From Planctomycetota bacterium (lineage in GTDB: Bacteria > Planctomycetota > Phycisphaerae > Phycisphaerales > UBA1924): a stretch of DNA of 6,607 bases. Position 1 is the first letter of the stretch, and every line of letters starts with the position of its first letter. The notes below the pieces were generated by a model. The model worked only from the letters and a program-made list of their open reading frames with translations. It ran no database searches and was not told the origin of the DNA. Shown here one piece after another: positions 1 to 6,607 of this stretch. The translations under genes and the position numbers were made by a program. The stretch is from contig JAEYVB010000107.1 of NCBI GenBank assembly GCA_023429345.1, positions 1 through 6,607 of the forward strand, given 5' to 3'.

Positions 1-2732
1 GTGTAGTGGCGAGCGGTGACGAAGATCGAGTTGGGATCTGCGGCGATGCCGGCGAGCCGATCGTAGACCTCCGCGGCCTTGTCGTGCTCGCGCTGCGCCT
101 CGTGGATCTCCGCAAGGGCCACGAGAACCTTGGGGAGGGTCGCCGCATCCGCCTGCGTGGCAACCTCGGCGAGCACCGACTGCGCCACCGGCCGGAGGTC
201 GCCCTGCTTGACGAGCATCTCCGCCGCGACCAGCCGCAGCTTCCAGTTGAGGTTCCGGTTCTGCGCGATTCTGTTGAGGTGCTCCCTGGCCCGGTCGAAC
301 TGCCCGAGCAACTGGTGCAGGCGCGCGAGCTCCAGCGCCGTCAGCACCGAGGAGGGCTCGGCGGTGTAGGCCTCGGTGAGCGCCGCGATAGCCCGGGGCA
401 AGTCAGGCCGGACGTTCTGACGCGGGTCCCAAATCGAAAGCGCCGAGGCGAGGAGGAGCTTGGCCTCGACCAGCCCGGGCTGCTCCTCGGTCACCGCGCG
501 GATGAGCGCGATGGCGCGGTCCCGCTCGCGTACGCCCGGGTTGCCGCGGAGGAGCATCCTCGCCCTCGCCAGCCGGATCACGTTATCCTCGTCCGTGGCG
601 CTGATGCCCGCGAGGGCCCGATACCGTGCGATCGAGGCCTCGACGAACTCCTTATCCCCCGCGATGGTCTTGCCCGCGAGGCACGCCCGCTGCACGCCGA
701 GGTTGTCCTTGAAGCGTTCGCCCGCCTGCTTCCACGCGGCCAGAGCGTCCCCCTCGAGTTCCTTGTCCCCGACGATCTCGAGGAACCGCGCCAGCGCCAC
801 GTACGCCTCGGCCGACTCGGGGTTGGCCGCGATCGCTTCGCGCAGAAGCCGCACGCCCGCCCCTGTATCGCCCTTGGCCCATTGGTCCAGAGCCTGGCCC
901 ATCACCATCGTCGCGGCCTCTTCGCCGGTGCCGCCGGTCCGCCCGGCGAAGGCGTCCGAGATGCCGAGCTGCTCGATAGTCGCTGCGAGCGACAGCCGAT
1001 TGAGCGTCTGCGGTCCCAGCGGCCTGTCGCCGTTCAGCGCATCGATGGCCGCCTTGGCGGCGGCCTCCTTGTCGCCCGAGCGGGAAAGGAACACGACCTC
1101 CGGGACAATCAGTCGATCGCTTATCTCATCGATCCCGGGCTCGCCGGCGTGCACCTGGAGGTTCGCGCGGAACCCGTGGAGGTCCTCCAGGAGTTTGCCG
1201 CAATCGGCGCGAACGGCCGCGGGATCGGTCGCGAACTTCTGGACGCGCGCGGCCTGGATCTCGAAGAACAACACCGGAAGAGCGACCCGGTTGGGGGCGA
1301 CCTGCTGGGCCTGCATGCACCCGGCGAGCGCCTCATCGAGCCGGCCGTCCAGCAGAAGCGTCTCGGCGATGCGGATCCACGGGAATGCCCACGCACGCCC
1401 CTCCGCGTTCGCCACCGCCTCACGCCACTCCGCCCTCGCCTCGTCGTTGCGGCCCAGCGCCGCGAGCGAGTCCCCGATCCAGACGTGGAACACGGGCTCG
1501 TTCGGGTTGTTCTTGGTGAGCGCCCGCAGCGCTTCGATGCGTGCCACGTGCTCCTCGTTCGTCACCGCCTGCGCCAGCGGCAGGGCCTCCGCCCAGGTGG
1601 ACGTCCGGAAGTCACCCTCGCGGCCCGCGAGCGCCGTGATGATCGGCCCCGCCTCTTCGGCCCGATCGAGCTGCCGGAGCGCAAGCGCCCGGAACGCGAG
1701 CACCATCGGGTCCGCCGTGATATCCGAGGGGTCCATGCCGCGTGAACGGGCCTCGACCTCCGCGGCCGCGCCGTTCTGCCAGAGCCGGCGCAGCAGCAGG
1801 GGCTTGAAATCCGCGAGCTTCAGCCGGTCTTCCGCGTCGCGCATCACCTGGAGCGAATGGTCGAAGGCGCTCATCGCATCGAGCATCTGCACCAGGATTA
1901 CCGGGCTCTCGGCGTCGGTGTACGTCGGAACATCGAGCCGCGCTGCCCCCTTGGGGTCGAGCCCCGCCGCCTTCGAAAGATCGGCGAGGCACGCATCCTT
2001 CCAGCCCTCGGGCTGGAGGACCATCCTGGCGGCGGACGCGGCGATCATCGCCGCGGGCGAATCGGGGGCCTTCTCCCGCAGCGGCTTCAGCGCCAGGTCG
2101 ACCCTCGCGGGGTCCGCGTTCCGGGAGTCCAGCCTGGTGACGGCGTGGACGCGGAACACCCAGGCGCTCGGGTGCTCGAAATCCAGCTCGGTCATGCGCC
2201 GCAGCACCTGCTCCAGCCGGTCGCTCTCGAACTCCTTGTTTCGGAGACGTGCAAACGCCTCCTCGCGCAGCACCGGGAACTGATCCCGCGTCGCATTCGC
2301 CACGTCCGGGCACATCGTCCGCGCAAGGGCGATCGCCTCGGAGTAAAACTGCCGCAGGTTGTAGAGCTTCAGGAGCTCCAGCCGCGCCGTTTCGTCCTCC
2401 GGCTTCACCTCCAGGTACTGCACGTAGTAGGGGATCGCCTGGGAGATATGGTGCCCGTCGTACTCCTGGAGCTTGGCCCGGGATTCGGCGTACGCCAGCA
2501 GGATCTCGGCGTCCGAGTTGTCGCCCCGCTTCAGGAACGAGCCCGCGTTCAGCAGGGCGTTGTAATAGTCGTTCTTCTCGTACGCGCTGATCGCCAGGGC
2601 GCGGTACTTCGCGTTCAACCGCCTCGTCTGCCAGTCGCGCACGAACACCAGCGAGAACGCCACGGCGACGACGACACCGCCGACGGCGGCCAGCAGGACC
2701 AGCCGCCGGACGTGCTTGGGCTTGAGTCTCAT
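1..2732 (-). CDS. Large membrane-anchored tetratricopeptide-repeat protein (3' end outside window)
   Basis: The minus-strand frame starting at ATG 2732 stays open to the left edge: 910 codons with no stop, so the C-terminus is missing. Third positions are strongly G/C throughout. Seen: a basic start (MRLKPKHVRR), one hydrophobic segment at about 11-31 with no lipobox cysteine, then a long helical region, presumably periplasmic. TPR-like helix pairs are clearest at about 43-137, 415-480 (ALGRNDEARAEWREAV, LLDGRLDEALAGCMQAQQVAP), 609-677 (KGDTGAGVRLLREAIAANPE), 781-828 (LLGQFDRAREHLNRI) and 870-900 (HDKAAEVYDRLAGIAADP). The middle is more divergent. No enzyme motif is visible. TPR proteins commonly scaffold complexes, and EPS loci often carry a large one for polymer assembly or export (PelB, AlgK and PrsT are functional parallels, not claimed homologues). 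The gene follows the sugar transferase with an ATGA overlap. TPR identity is fairly sure; the specific role is inferred from context. Confidence 0.87.
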   Translation of the reverse strand, partial: MRLKPKHVRRLVLLAAVGGVVVAVAFSLVFVRDWQTRRLNAKYRALAISAYEKNDYYNALLNAGSFLKRGDNSDAEILLAYAESRAKLQEYDGHHISQAIPYYVQYLEVKPEDETARLELLKLYNLRQFYSEAIALARTMCPDVANATRDQFPVLREEAFARLRNKEFESDRLEQVLRRMTELDFEHPSAWVFRVHAVTRLDSRNADPARVDLALKPLREKAPDSPAAMIAASAARMVLQPEGWKDACLADLSKAAGLDPKGAARLDVPTYTDAESPVILVQMLDAMSAFDHSLQVMRDAEDRLKLADFKPLLLRRLWQNGAAAEVEARSRGMDPSDITADPMVLAFRALALRQLDRAEEAGPIITALAGREGDFRTSTWAEALPLAQAVTNEEHVARIEALRALTKNNPNEPVFHVWIGDSLAALGRNDEARAEWREAVANAEGRAWAFPWIRIAETLLLDGRLDEALAGCMQAQQVAPNRVALPVLFFEIQAARVQKFATDPAAVRADCGKLLEDLHGFRANLQVHAGEPGIDEISDRLIVPEVVFLSRSGDKEAAAKAAIDALNGDRPLGPQTLNRLSLAATIEQLGISDAFAGRTGGTGEEAATMVMGQALDQWAKGDTGAGVRLLREAIAANPESAEAYVALARFLEIVGDKELEGDALAAWKQAGERFKDNLGVQRACLAGKTIAGDKEFVEASIARYRALAGISATDEDNVIRLARARMLLRGNPGVRERDRAIALIRAVTEEQPGLVEAKLLLASALSIWDPRQNVRPDLPRAIAALTEAYTAEPSSVLTALELARLHQLLGQFDRAREHLNRIAQNRNLNWKLRLVAAEMLVKQGDLRPVAQSVLAEVATQADAATLPKVLVALAEIHEAQREHDKAAEVYDRLAGIAADPNSIFVTARHY

Positions 2733-4168
2733 GATCGCGTTACTCCGCGGAACAGAAGCAGGATTGTCTTCCAGATGATGTAGAGGTCGAGCCAGAACGT
2801 CTGCCGTTCAACGTACTCGATGTCGTACTTGATCCATTCCTGAAAGTCCGCCCCCACCCGGCGCGTCCGCTTGATCTGCCACAGCCCTGTGACGCCGGGC
2901 CGCACGCTCAGCCGGGCCTCGCGCCACGGCGGGCAGAACTGGTTCTCTTCGAACGGGCTCGGCCGCGGCCCCACCACGGACATGTGGCCCCGCAGCACGT
3001 TCAGGAACTGGGGGATCTCGTCGAGCTGGTACTTCCGCAGGAACGCCCCCACCCGCGTCAGCCGCGGGTCGTTGGGTATGTAGAACTGGGGGCCATCGGC
3101 GCGGTTCTCCGCCGCCAGCTGCCGCTTGATCTTCTCCGCGTCGGTCCGCATGGAGCGGAACTTGATGCACCCGAAGACCTTCCCTCCCATCGTCTCCCGC
3201 TTGTGCACGAAGAAGATCGGCCCGGGGTCCTCGATGAAGACGGCCGCGGCGATCACCGGGTACAGCGGAAGCGTGCCCGCAAGGGCCGCCAGCGAGAAGG
3301 CGACGTCGAACGCGCGCTTGGCCATGCGAGCCGCGGGGGCCTTCTTCTTCGGCACGGGGAAGTTCGGGGGCGCTGTCGGCTCGAGGTCCAGCCAGCGGAT
3401 GTCCTCCGGCTCCGGCCGCGCGCCGGGCGAATCCCACAGGACCGAGGGGCCCACGGCCGTCGAGCGGAGCTGCTGGGGCCGGCCGGCGCCGATCCACACC
3501 TGACCGACGAAGCGGGCCTGAGGGTCGACCTGCTCGCCGTCGCGCACCCAGACGCCCGGGCGCACGGGTCGGATGCCGTGGATCGCCGCATCCGGCCGCG
3601 TCCAGGTCTGCACCAGGTCGCGCACGAAGGCCGCGACGTCGTGGTCGTTCTCGCTCTCGTAGACCCGGGCCCGCGCCGAGATGGTCCAGCGGTCCTGCCG
3701 CCGCACGGCCTTACGCAGGTGCTGCCAGCCGGTGCGCGGGTCGGTGGCCTTCTGCCACAGCACCGCGATCTCGCGCTCGGTCGTGAGGGCGACGCGGGCG
3801 AGGCGGGAGTCCCCGTACTTCCGCTCGACCCGCATGAACCGCTCGCCGCGCATCTGGACGAACTCGCGGTAGCCGCGGTCGCGCGAGTCCAGGAGACGGA
3901 TGAACATGAGCTCGCAGCCGAGCCAGGCGATCTGCTCGACGATCTGGCTCGTTCGGAAGATCGTCATCGTCCCGGGATCCGTGAGCAGGAACAGCTCCGC
4001 GTGCCGCACGATCTCGCTGGGCTCGCCCTGCCGAACGACCTGGATGCCGCGCGACGCCCAGAAGCGGGCGTGCAGCTGCGTCGGCTCGAGGCCCCACACC
4101 GTGGGGTGGGGCCGCCTTTCGGGCGCGAGCGCCGGCAGTTCGCGGAGTTCGGCAACGCTAGCGGTCAT
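2729..4168 (-). CDS. Polyprenyl-phosphate sugar-1-phosphate transferase (Bac_transf family) with atypical N-terminal domain
   Basis: 479 residues. The C-terminal part (about 282-479) is a monotopic phosphoglycosyl transferase, the family that moves a sugar 1-phosphate from a nucleotide sugar to undecaprenyl phosphate to start repeat-unit assembly. Seen: KRAFDVAFS (284-292); a hydrophobic, proline-broken membrane helix (about 288-312, P301 and P304); DPGPIFF (314-320); KFRSM with DAE (336-345); DPRLTRVGAFLRKYQLDEIP (367-386) with the expected catalytic Asp-Glu pair D383/E384; MSVVGPRP (396-403); and SVRPGVTGLWQ (421-431). The usual four or five N-terminal membrane helices and Rossmann-like domain are absent. 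Instead residues 1-280 are soluble-looking, with a hexapeptide-like stretch at about 214-245 (VDPQARFVGQVWIGAG, then AVGPSV). That recalls the C-terminal part of sugar nucleotidyltransferases, but I see no nucleotidyltransferase signature motif, so catalysis there is doubtful. The sugar substrate cannot be read from the sequence. The gene sits between the Wzz-kinase (11-base overlap) and the TPR gene (4-base ATGA overlap). Confidence 0.92.
   Translation of the reverse strand: MTASVAELRELPALAPERRPHPTVWGLEPTQLHARFWASRGIQVVRQGEPSEIVRHAELFLLTDPGTMTIFRTSQIVEQIAWLGCELMFIRLLDSRDRGYREFVQMRGERFMRVERKYGDSRLARVALTTEREIAVLWQKATDPRTGWQHLRKAVRRQDRWTISARARVYESENDHDVAAFVRDLVQTWTRPDAAIHGIRPVRPGVWVRDGEQVDPQARFVGQVWIGAGRPQQLRSTAVGPSVLWDSPGARPEPEDIRWLDLEPTAPPNFPVPKKKAPAARMAKRAFDVAFSLAALAGTLPLYPVIAAAVFIEDPGPIFFVHKRETMGGKVFGCIKFRSMRTDAEKIKRQLAAENRADGPQFYIPNDPRLTRVGAFLRKYQLDEIPQFLNVLRGHMSVVGPRPSPFEENQFCPPWREARLSVRPGVTGLWQIKRTRRVGADFQEWIKYDIEYVERQTFWLDLYIIWKTILLLFRGVTRS
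2743..2746 (-). promoter_or_regulatory. Likely ribosome binding site of the TPR-protein gene
   Basis: Minus-strand GGAG lies 10 bases before the ATG at 2732, inside the last codons of the sugar-transferase gene. It supports this start along with the ATGA overlap and the membrane anchor that begins a few residues later. Confidence 0.45.
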
Positions 4169-6467
4169 CGTCCTGATCTTCCTCCGTGCGTGCGGAATCG
4201 TCCTCGCGGATGGCGGTCGCCACCGTGCTGGCCATCGGCCCGAGGGCGGGGAGCGCCCGCAGCTTCGAGGCGTGGCCGTTGCCGTTCCGGTCGCCGCCGC
4301 GGTCCAGCATCGGCACCGAGCGGACGGAGGCGCTGCTCACCGAACGCTTGAAGTCCTGCGCCTGGGCCCGGTTGAAGACCACGCCCAGCAGGTTCGCCCC
4401 CAGGGTCCGCAGGTACTCGATCGCCCGGTCCGCGTGGCTCCGCTGCTGCCCGCGCCCAAGCGCCAGGATCACCCCGTCCGCGGCGGCGCACGCCAGCGAG
4501 GCCTCGATGCTGCCCAGGATCGGGCCGGTGTCGATCACGACGATCTCGAAGCGACGCTTCGCCTCGTCGATGACGGCGCGGACGGCGGTGGGCGACAGGC
4601 GGCTGACCTCGCGGGCGTCGTCGCGCCCGATCGGCAGGATCGAGAGGCGCGGGAAGCTCGTCGGCTTCACGAAGCCCTCGATCGTCCCCGCATCGATCGC
4701 GTCCATAAGGCCCGAGTCGGTCTTGGCCTGCATCCCCGACGTGAGCCCGCCGCCGATCATGTCGAAGTCGATAAGGCAGGTCTCGGAGCCGGAGGCCGCG
4801 AACGAGAGCCCCAGCGAGAGCGAGAGGCTGGTCTTGCCGTCCCCCGCCGTCGGGCTGGTCACGGTGAAGACGCGGCGGTCGTGCATCTGACCGCTGATCT
4901 GGAGGAGCGTCCGCACCTGGTGCACGCAGTGCGCCGCGACCGCCGCCTGCTCCGGGTCGTGCATCCGCGCCGGCAGGTACGGGAGGATCCCCAGGAGCGG
5001 GATGTGCCGCTTGCCCTCGCCCGCCTGATCGGAATACCGGAAGCGCCCGTCGACGAGGCCCAGCAGCATGATCATCGCGACCGGGAAGCCTCCGCCGAAG
5101 ACGACGCCCATGGCCGCGAGCTTCTTGCGGTTGTCCACGTAGGGACTGATCGGGTCATCGCCCGAGTTGACGATCTTGATGCGGTTGGACTTGGTGTCCG
5201 TCGGGTCGATCTCGGTCTTGAGGATCTTGATGCGGCGGTCGACCGCGTCGTGGTCCTCCTTGATCTTCTTGAGCTCATCCTCCAGGTTCGCGACCTTCAT
5301 CGCGGACTCGTTCAGTCTCCGGAAATCTTCGTTCAGGGCGTCGCGGGAGGCCTGAAGGCCGGCCACCGTCGTCTTCATGGTTGCCAGCAGCTCGGGCGAG
5401 ACCGGGCCCAGGCCCATCATCCCGCTCCCCGCGACCGCGCCGCCGTTGCGGGCGACGAAGGAGTTCACACCCTCCGAGAGCCGGGCCTTGGCCGCGTCCA
5501 GGTTCTGCTGCCAGCGGACGAGGCTCGGATTGATCTCCGTCGCACCCTTGGCCTTGAGCCGGGCGACCTCCCCGGCCGCCAGGTTGTACTCCTCGAGCAG
5601 GACGCGCATCTGGGGGTCGCTCAGCGATATCTGCGAGGCCAGCCCCACCGGGTCCTCGACCGGGCGGGCGCCTGTATCGTCCGCGGCCGTCTGCTCGAGC
5701 GTTGCCTCGCGAATGCGGGTCTCGAGCTGAGAGATCTGCCTGTCGAGCGCGGTCAGCTCCTCCCACTTGACCTTCTGCATCTCCGCCAGGTTGTACCCGT
5801 TGTACTCCAGCATGATCGCCCGGATGTCGTCCTGTCTGCGCTTCATGTCCAGCGCATGCCCGGTCCGGAGGCTTTCCAGGTTGCTCATCAGCTCCGGCGT
5901 GACGATCATCTCCTCGCTGCCGTAGATGTACACGTACGCGTCGATAACCTCGTTCACCGCCGTCTTCGCGGCCGCCGGATCCGGATCGAGGAACTTCACA
6001 CGGATCCACCCCGGCTCGTCGCGGCTGGTCGTCACCGCCAGCGAATCGCGGAACCGCTCCTTGGCCGCGGGATCCAGCCCCCGACCGAGCGCCTTCCACG
6101 CCGGGCTCTGCATCGCGTGGTCCAGCACCCGCGGGTCGCGCAGCAGGTTCGCTTGCGTCTGCACCGAGGCGTTCAGGTCATGGATCTGCTGGTTGAACTG
6201 CCCCTCATAGATCTTGAAGGGGACGTTCGAAAGGATGCGGATCGAGCCCACGCTCTGGAACTTGGGCTCGGTGGCCATCCACCCGCCGATCGCGCCCGCC
6301 GCGGCCCCGAGGCCCGCCAGCACGAAGGCGATCCAGTAGCGCCCGCGCAGCAGGCGGTGGAGCCGCTGGAAGACCACCATCGGCGACTCGTTGGTCTGCT
6401 GGTCGTCCGAGGCGGCGAACGGGTCGTCGAACGGATTGGACGCCGGCAGGCGACGCGCGTTATTCAT
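4158..6467 (-). CDS. Wzz-type polysaccharide co-polymerase fused to a BY-kinase-like P-loop ATPase
   Basis: 769 residues, close to the usual length of Wzc/CapAB-type fusions, which set EPS or capsule chain length and coordinate polymerisation and export at the inner membrane. Seen: a polar cytoplasmic N-terminus (1-42); TM1 at about 44-65; a periplasmic Wzz-like region (about 66-449) with long heptad-rich stretches near 190-262, 290-330 and 365-425; TM2 at about 451-474; the usual linker HIPLLGILP (488-496); and a CpsD/MinD-like ATPase domain. ATPase motifs are Walker A SPTAGDGKTS (538-547), Walker A' CLIDFD (564-569) and Walker B IVVIDTGP (642-649). Odd points: the arginine of the DxDxR Walker A' motif is replaced (I571); the ExxRxxR motif reads HxxHxxR (513-519); and the last 70 residues contain no tyrosine, only a serine-rich patch (708-718) and an acidic end. 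ATP binding seems likely, classical tyrosine autophosphorylation doubtful. The start is fixed by the ATGA overlap and Shine-Dalgarno; the stop overlaps the sugar-transferase gene by 11 bases. Confidence 0.93.
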   Translation of the reverse strand: MNNARRLPASNPFDDPFAASDDQQTNESPMVVFQRLHRLLRGRYWIAFVLAGLGAAAGAIGGWMATEPKFQSVGSIRILSNVPFKIYEGQFNQQIHDLNASVQTQANLLRDPRVLDHAMQSPAWKALGRGLDPAAKERFRDSLAVTTSRDEPGWIRVKFLDPDPAAAKTAVNEVIDAYVYIYGSEEMIVTPELMSNLESLRTGHALDMKRRQDDIRAIMLEYNGYNLAEMQKVKWEELTALDRQISQLETRIREATLEQTAADDTGARPVEDPVGLASQISLSDPQMRVLLEEYNLAAGEVARLKAKGATEINPSLVRWQQNLDAAKARLSEGVNSFVARNGGAVAGSGMMGLGPVSPELLATMKTTVAGLQASRDALNEDFRRLNESAMKVANLEDELKKIKEDHDAVDRRIKILKTEIDPTDTKSNRIKIVNSGDDPISPYVDNRKKLAAMGVVFGGGFPVAMIMLLGLVDGRFRYSDQAGEGKRHIPLLGILPYLPARMHDPEQAAVAAHCVHQVRTLLQISGQMHDRRVFTVTSPTAGDGKTSLSLSLGLSFAASGSETCLIDFDMIGGGLTSGMQAKTDSGLMDAIDAGTIEGFVKPTSFPRLSILPIGRDDAREVSRLSPTAVRAVIDEAKRRFEIVVIDTGPILGSIEASLACAAADGVILALGRGQQRSHADRAIEYLRTLGANLLGVVFNRAQAQDFKRSVSSASVRSVPMLDRGGDRNGNGHASKLRALPALGPMASTVATAIREDDSARTEEDQDDDR
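4181..4185 (-). promoter_or_regulatory. Likely ribosome binding site of the sugar-transferase gene
   Basis: Minus-strand GGAGG lies 12 bases before the ATG at 4168, inside the end of the Wzz-kinase gene. The spacing is slightly long. A closer AGGA (4173-4170) is only one base from the ATG, too near to work, so GGAGG is the better candidate. Confidence 0.45.
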
Positions 6468-6607
6468 GATGCACTCTCCCCCGTATTAGTCTGATGAAGC
6501 AGGTCGATGACGTCGCGGAGCGGCACCAGCATCTCGCTGAGCGCCCGGAGGCGCTCCTCCCGGGGCACCGCCGCATCCATCATGACCTGCACCTGCGCGG
6601 CGCCGTA
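6464..6607 (-). CDS. C-terminal end of an unidentified upstream protein (5' end outside window)
   Basis: Reading the minus strand from the right edge gives 47 sense codons and a TGA stop (6466-6464). The stop overlaps the ATG of the Wzz-kinase gene in an ATGA arrangement. The frame has almost exclusively G or C in third positions until its last ten or so codons, as in the genes downstream, which supports it as real coding sequence. The visible peptide is probably helical (it contains PREERLRALSEMLVPLRDV), with no membrane segment and a short polar tail ending TGESAS. No family can be recognised from so little. Its position makes it the gene just ahead of the Wzz-kinase in the same operon, so a polysaccharide-related role is plausible by context only. 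I am fairly sure a gene ends here; its function is unknown. Confidence 0.7.
   Translation of the reverse strand, partial: YGAAQVQVMMDAAVPREERLRALSEMLVPLRDVIDLLHQTNTGESAS
6474..6482 (-). promoter_or_regulatory. Ribosome binding site of the Wzz-kinase gene
   Basis: On the minus strand GGGGGAGAG precedes the ATG at 6467, with 8 bases between GGAG and the start codon. It lies inside the last codons of the upstream gene, and together with the ATGA overlap it decides the start. No promoter is visible here, so expression probably depends on read-through and translational coupling. Confidence 0.6.

Noticed and set aside
6..1745. Plus-strand open frame of 579 codons opposite the TPR gene
   Set aside because: It is aligned codon-for-codon with the minus-strand TPR frame and ends exactly at a TCA serine codon of that gene. 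This is an antisense artefact of high GC with low-complexity composition.
460..2283. Plus-strand open frame of 607 codons opposite the TPR gene
   Set aside because: Its product is dominated by Ser, Ala and Arg with no domain, typical of an out-of-phase antisense frame in high-GC DNA; the minus strand encodes recognisable TPR units here.
1612..2313. Minus-strand open frame of 233 codons in another frame inside the TPR gene
   Set aside because: It lies within a 910-codon open frame with proper codon bias; its Gly/Arg/Ala-rich product has no motif. The same applies to the out-of-frame minus-strand stretches at 2808-3497 and 5275-6099.
2640..2732. Possibility that the TPR protein is a PrsT-like lipoprotein of the PEP-CTERM/exosortase system
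   Set aside because: The N-terminal hydrophobic segment has no lipobox cysteine, and no exosortase or PEP-CTERM gene is in the window, so only generic TPR similarity remains.
1857..2783. Plus-strand open frame of 308 codons spanning the sugar-transferase/TPR junction
   Set aside because: It is in the same antisense register as the TPR gene, has no domain, and crosses a convincing ATGA junction on the other strand.
4092..4106. Perfect 6-bp inverted repeat with a 3-base loop (CCCCAC ACC GTGGGG) near the 5' end of the sugar-transferase gene
   Set aside because: It lies within codons for His-Pro-Thr-Val-Trp-Gly (residues 21-26) with no T-tract, and short GC stems are expected by chance at this composition. 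Neither a terminator nor a regulatory role is supported.
2984..4351. Plus-strand open frame of 455 codons opposite the sugar-transferase gene
   Set aside because: It is codon-aligned with the minus-strand gene, whose catalytic motifs are unambiguous; the plus product is Arg-, Leu- and Gly-rich and unrecognisable.
3900..6494. Plus-strand open frame of 864 codons opposite the Wzz-kinase gene, longer than the gene itself
   Set aside because: Its codons share triplet boundaries with the minus-strand gene, so it stays open simply because the gene rarely uses TTA, CTA or TCA codons. Its product is Arg/His/Asp/Leu-rich with no recognisable domain, while the minus strand has clear family motifs.
1..6607. 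tRNA or rRNA genes, CRISPR arrays, insertion sequences, attachment sites, riboswitches and promoters
   Set aside because: Coding sequence fills the whole window, and I found no spaced direct repeats, transposase motifs, terminal inverted repeats or tRNA-like cloverleaf segments. Small elements hidden in coding sequence cannot be fully excluded by eye.

Overview
The window reads as part of an exopolysaccharide (EPS) or capsule biosynthesis operon from a high-GC bacterium. All genes lie on the minus strand, so transcription runs from the right edge towards the left. I see no intergenic DNA, no RNA gene, no mobile element and no terminator. The organism is most likely a member of the Planctomycetota, perhaps Phycisphaerae. 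That rests on strong G/C third-position bias and on remembered family resemblance: a Wzz-kinase with an IDxDxxGGGLT-type Walker A' region, and a sugar transferase with a soluble N-terminal extension instead of the usual membrane bundle. It is inference, not proof.

Layout in transcription order. (1) 6607-6464 is the last 47 codons of an unidentified upstream gene. (2) 6467-4158 encodes a 769-residue Wzz-type chain-length regulator fused to a P-loop (bacterial tyrosine kinase-like, BY-kinase) ATPase. (3) 4168-2729 encodes a 479-residue phosphoglycosyl transferase of the bacterial sugar-transferase family (Bac_transf), with an atypical N-terminal half of about 280 residues. (4) 2732-1 encodes a membrane-anchored tetratricopeptide-repeat protein of at least 910 residues that runs off the left edge. 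Consecutive genes overlap by 4, 11 and 4 bases, each with an internal Shine-Dalgarno-like sequence, which points to one translationally coupled transcript.

Inferred joint role: the sugar transferase loads the first sugar phosphate onto a polyprenyl phosphate. The Wzz-kinase controls chain length and coordinates polymerisation and export at the inner membrane. The TPR protein probably acts as a periplasmic scaffold for assembly or export. Flippase, polymerase, outer-membrane exporter and other glycosyltransferases are not in this window.

Most worth a second look: the kinase half keeps its ATPase motifs but lacks the C-terminal tyrosine cluster, the arginine of the DxDxR motif and most of the ExxRxxR oligomerisation motif. 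The sugar transferase carries an unexplained N-terminal domain ending in a hexapeptide-like segment. Otherwise this looks like a lineage-specific version of a known pathway, and I do not claim a wholly new system.
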